Notes under the pieces: model-generated | The model's input: the letters and a program-made list of their open reading frames with translations, nothing else | The model's database searches: none | Told to the model about the DNA's origin: nothing | In this document: positions 54,772 to 57,838 of the stretch, piece by piece | Layout of the letters: each line of letters opens with the position of its first letter | Numbering within the stretch: the first letter of the stretch is position 1 | Program-made: the position numbers and the translations under genes | Assembly: GCA_016783565.1 (NCBI GenBank) | Contig: JADHWI010000010.1 | Location: 1-57,838, forward strand | From: Kiritimatiellia bacterium | GTDB taxonomy: Bacteria > Verrucomicrobiota > Kiritimatiellia > UBA8416 > JADHWI01 | Direction of reading: 5' to 3' | Length of the DNA stretch: 57,838 nt

Positions 54772-55197
54772 AACCGTTGCAGCTCGAAATGGCGGACAAG
54801 CAGGACAGGCGAAGCAACATTGGGTTGATGATCCCGGATGTGAATTTTGCGTTCTTCAACGGCCACAGATGGACCACCCTCTGGCTGGGCTATTCGGGTA
54901 TTTGGGTAATTGGCTACGGCCTACCGAAATCTGAAGACCGTGCCTTCGGACGCTGACGCTCCTATCTGCATGCCATTGCCGCTGGTGTCGAGAACCACAT
55001 ACGCATCGACGCCCGCTGTGCCGCCGCTGGTCCCAAGCGTGGTCCCTGCGCCCAACTCGGCGGCCGTCTTGTAGACCCACAGATCACCGCCCGCAGTTGC
55101 GGACGAGGTGGTGCCAAACGCTGCCAACACGTCATCAATGCTGGAGTCATCGAGCGCCACGCCGGAGTAACGGCCCAGGGCGTGGATCAGAGCCCTC
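54772..55197 (-). other. 426-bp gap with a possible C-terminal gene remnant
   Basis: A minus-strand frame at 54921-55205 (TTG start, 94 codons) ends with a small Gly/Ala/Ser-rich domain (VYKTAAELGAGTTLGTSGGTAGVD) and overlaps the next gene by 8 nt. It has no ribosome site and looks like the C-terminal end of a large secreted protein. The rest of the gap holds nothing I can support. Confidence 0.3.
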
Positions 55198-56895
55198 TCA
55201 TTCAAAGCGTTTTATATATTCCACGTCTTCCTTGCTCAGTGCGGTGAGACGGATCTCAATATTCTTGCCGGCTTCAGTGACCAGGTAGACTTTTCCGCCT
55301 TTGAACTTGAGAAGTTTTGCGTTGATCTTCGTACCTTTTTTGCTTGTGAATTCACGCATTTCCGCGTCTGCGGCTTTAAGCTTTGCCGCAGCCTTGTTTA
55401 CCTCGGTCACGCACTTCCAGTCGTTATCAGTGATGAACGGAGACGCAGGCAGGTTGGCACCGTTGTAAAGGTTACCCTGGTGAACGGTTGTGTTGTAGAT
55501 ATACCGCACGGCAGCGGGATTCTTGACCCTTCCAGAGGAGACAATGACTTTGTCGCCATCAATTTTCGCGTCCGCCCAGTGGAAATGTTTGTTCGGACCA
55601 GCGATTGAAAAGCCCTGGAGCCTGCCGGCAGGCAGCGGGTCGCCCATATCCTGCGGACTTTTCTTTTTAGCTGCTTTGAGGCCTTTGGCGTGATCGAACG
55701 AGACAATCGCTTTTCCGTCTTTGAACTCGACCGACTTGTAAAGCGGGCCGGAATAGACCAGGTCTTTCTTTCCATAATCTTTGGCGAGTGCCCAAAGCGC
55801 CAGTCGGTTGCCGGCATCAAATTTGTTTTTCGGATGGACATCCTTCTTGTTTCCAATGTCGCACAGGACAGCCATTCCGGTGTTCTTAATGGCGAGAGCT
55901 AGACGCTGTGCTTCGCGAGGTAGTGCCCAGCCTTCACCACCTGCTGGGGACGTCCAGTTTCCGTAGCTCGAGAGTTGACAGTAATAGAACGGAAATTCGC
56001 CCCATGGCACGCCGGAGCCTGGCGAAGGCGGCTGGCCCCACACCTTCCGCCAACCTTCAATCAACGCCTTCATCTTATAGAAATAGACTTCCCCTTCGTG
56101 GATATTCGACTCTCCCTGATACCAGATCGTTCCGCGGATAGCGTAAGGAATGACGGTCGCAACCATTCCATTGTACAGATCTGAATAATTTTTGGGGCCC
56201 GGGTCCCATTTTTCATCGTAGTTCTTCATCACGTCGTAGCCTTCGACAGGTATAAAGGGCTCTATATTGAAGCCGCCCCAGGTGGCTTCAACCAATCCAA
56301 CAGGTACATTGATTTCTTTCACGAGACGCTCGGCGAAGAAGAAACCAACCGCGGTGAAATGGTCGATATTCTCTTTATTGCAAACCTTCCACCCTCCATA
56401 CGTTGGTGCTTTTCTGTCCAGCGTCTTTGCTCCCTGGCGTTTGATCTTGATATGCCGAATGACCGGGAGCTTTTCAGGGTCAATATGTGCCGGCATCAGA
56501 GTACCGCCAATAATGTCCTTGGTCGGACCAACGGTGAACTCCATATTCGACTGCCCGGAGCAGAACCAGACTTCGCCAACGAGTACATTATTGATCGCCT
56601 TCTTTTCGCCATCGCCTTCGATGCTCATGGTTTGCGGCTGTTTGTTTGCCTTCATCGGCTTGAGTTTTGCATACCAGTAGCCTTTGCTGTCTGCCTTGGC
56701 TTTGACGGTCTTCCCTGCAAAGGTGACGGCAACCTCGGATCCAGATTTTGCCCAACCCCAGACGGGGACGGCCTTTTCTCTCTGGAGGACCATGTTATCA
56801 GCAAACATTGGTGACAGTTCGAGTGCCTGCACCGCAGGTGTCGCGCAGAAAAGTGCCGAAAGCATCACAACAATAATTAGACTCAGCTTCTTCAT
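55198..56895 (-). CDS. Secreted sialate O-acetylesterase with SHD1-like C-terminus
   Basis: A 565-residue esterase, start ATG 56895 after ggag. The signal ends near AVQALE. SGNH motifs: EVWFCSGQSNMEF (Ser), EATWGGFNIE, IWYQGESNIHEG, and NKKDVHPKNK with the Asp-x-His catalytic pair. The C-terminal ~60 residues (REFTSKKGTKINAKLLKFKGG...ALSKEDVEYI) match the SHD1-like module common in Planctomycetes and relatives. It removes O-acetyl groups from sialic-acid-like sugars. Confidence 0.93.
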   Translation of the reverse strand: MKKLSLIIVVMLSALFCATPAVQALELSPMFADNMVLQREKAVPVWGWAKSGSEVAVTFAGKTVKAKADSKGYWYAKLKPMKANKQPQTMSIEGDGEKKAINNVLVGEVWFCSGQSNMEFTVGPTKDIIGGTLMPAHIDPEKLPVIRHIKIKRQGAKTLDRKAPTYGGWKVCNKENIDHFTAVGFFFAERLVKEINVPVGLVEATWGGFNIEPFIPVEGYDVMKNYDEKWDPGPKNYSDLYNGMVATVIPYAIRGTIWYQGESNIHEGEVYFYKMKALIEGWRKVWGQPPSPGSGVPWGEFPFYYCQLSSYGNWTSPAGGEGWALPREAQRLALAIKNTGMAVLCDIGNKKDVHPKNKFDAGNRLALWALAKDYGKKDLVYSGPLYKSVEFKDGKAIVSFDHAKGLKAAKKKSPQDMGDPLPAGRLQGFSIAGPNKHFHWADAKIDGDKVIVSSGRVKNPAAVRYIYNTTVHQGNLYNGANLPASPFITDNDWKCVTEVNKAAAKLKAADAEMREFTSKKGTKINAKLLKFKGGKVYLVTEAGKNIEIRLTALSKEDVEYIKRFE

Positions 56896-57024
56896 AACGT
56901 TACTCCATGCTTTCTGACTCGGAAGTCTTACATGATCCGCGACAACGATCCTGTTCTGCCTGAATCTCATCTGTTTTCTTTCTTCTGGTCTCTATCTTTC
57001 CAGAATGCTGTAATCTCACTGACC

Positions 57025-57838
57025 TCACCTGACCAGCTTCTCAAAGTCTATCCACGGCGGCAGACCAAACTTAGGCTTAACAATTTCACCCTTAGCCTGT
57101 TTCTCTGTTTCAAGATATGCTCCGTAGAAGTTGCTGTTGCAGTCCATCCACAGCGTGATTCTTCGCATTTCCTCTGGTGTGAGCTCGAGATCATGATGTC
57201 CGCCTTTCTTCGTGAGATGTTTATAGAGCTTGGACTCCCGTGCCCCAACTTTACCAGGGACAGAATATGTGTGATATCCACCATTTCCTCCGTGCTTTTT
57301 CCAGGCCTTGCGGCTAAGAGTCTGGTATGCCTCTGACCAACGATGTTTCCCGCTAAATTTATCACCACGCAGGCTCGGTGCTTTCTTGTCGCGGTTCTTT
57401 TCGTGACATTCAACGCATTTCTTGTCGAGCACAGGCTGGACCAGCCTTGGAAAAGAGAGCGGGTATGATCCCTCGGCTTCCGGCTTTATCTCAGAGGGAG
57501 CACGCTTCATAGCCGTGGGAAGTTTCCTATTCATTTGTGGTGCTGATTGCTTTCGTTCATGACATCCAATACAGGCCAGTGTTTCCCCAGGATGCACGTA
57601 TGTGCTTGATCTCATTGTCTGTACAGCCATGCCGCTTTCATCAAGCGCCTGGAAGTAGACAGATACACCGGTAGGCATTTTGAAATGCACGCTTCCGTCA
57701 TCCTCAACAGGTACTGTTCCGAGTACACCGCGAGTAAGCGTCTGATTAGCACAGCCGACATTGGGATCATTAACCTTAGGCGTTGCCTTCGGGAAGATGT
57801 TCACTATTCGCAGTTCCTTGATCTTCACGCCTTCCGGC
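57025..57838 (-). CDS. Hydrazine synthase alpha-like diheme protein, C-terminal part (partial)
   Basis: The C-terminal >270 residues of a larger protein; the frame is still open at the window edge. It has two heme motifs, CIGCH and CVECH, in a Planctomycete-cytochrome/HzsA-type layout (LGTVPVEDDGSVHFKMPT, YVHPGETLACIGCHERK, LVQPVLDKKCVECHEKN), and ends ITLWMDCNSNFYGAY. Most HzsA-like proteins outside anammox bacteria are not hydrazine synthases; the role is unknown. Confidence 0.82.
   Translation of the reverse strand, partial: PEGVKIKELRIVNIFPKATPKVNDPNVGCANQTLTRGVLGTVPVEDDGSVHFKMPTGVSVYFQALDESGMAVQTMRSSTYVHPGETLACIGCHERKQSAPQMNRKLPTAMKRAPSEIKPEAEGSYPLSFPRLVQPVLDKKCVECHEKNRDKKAPSLRGDKFSGKHRWSEAYQTLSRKAWKKHGGNGGYHTYSVPGKVGARESKLYKHLTKKGGHHDLELTPEEMRRITLWMDCNSNFYGAYLETEKQAKGEIVKPKFGLPPWIDFEKLVR

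Overview
The window looks like chromosomal DNA of an anaerobic or microaerobic bacterium of the PVC superphylum, most likely Kiritimatiellota, Lentisphaerota or a relative. This is inferred from gene content: formylglycine sulfatases, GH127, DUF1080, sialate O-acetylesterases (one with an SHD1-like C-terminus), PQQ-type propellers, a hydrazine-synthase-alpha-like cytochrome, and rubrerythrin/rubredoxin/MinD-ferredoxin redox proteins. No taxonomic marker was searched; the partial 23S rRNA at the left edge would settle it.

Layout. 1-612: 3' end of 23S rRNA, 5S rRNA and an intrinsic terminator. 672-1907: an ExbD-like lipoprotein and an EF-hand protein. 1906-7267 (minus): purL behind an isolated atpE-atpF-atpH block that lacks atpB and atpAGDC. 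7579-10457: exported lipoproteins and a DUF1080 protein. 10492-27320 (all minus): a long redox and iron-sulfur region. It holds NifU-like, hotdog thioesterase, three NifX-family proteins, a metallo-beta-lactamase protein, a tandem fusion of two MinD/ferredoxin ATPases, a propeller-diheme cytochrome coupled to a RidA-type protein, DUF3795, DUF5320, DUF89, rubrerythrin, a double rubredoxin-glutamate synthase protein, a PAS-sigma54 activator, a CoA-disulfide reductase-rhodanese with its ArsR regulator, and a DUF362 ferredoxin. 27818-31789: an exported TrmO-like protein, a triheme cytochrome c peroxidase, a degenerate Rieske-like protein, a Lys-rich exported protein and a phosphoesterase. 31841-32846: clpS-aat, two parts of the bacterial N-degron pathway.

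32900-39696 is the most unusual locus. A solute-binding protein is fused to a MalF-type permease. A MalG-type permease carries about 400 extra residues between its first two membrane helices, with four repeats spaced about 73 residues apart. A secreted FAD oxidoreductase follows. No ABC ATPase is present, and a collapsed four-helix-bundle gene lies between the two permease genes. I infer a sugar importer with a built-in periplasmic capture or docking module, linked to periplasmic glycan oxidation.

39900-51524 looks like an accessory island. A nucleotidyltransferase plus small partner, a truncated tRNA-Tyr beside an intact tRNA-Tyr, GH127, a Fic-sulfatase-methyltransferase/PQQ operon with 4-nt overlaps, a 5'-truncated BNR fragment, and a second nucleotidyltransferase with an HTH partner occur in that order. 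51703-57838 adds two large SGNH esterases and the C-terminal part of a cytochrome that runs off the window. The sulfatase, GH127, esterase and oxidoreductase set points to degradation of sulfated and acetylated polysaccharide. No transposase, integrase, CRISPR array or origin was recognised.
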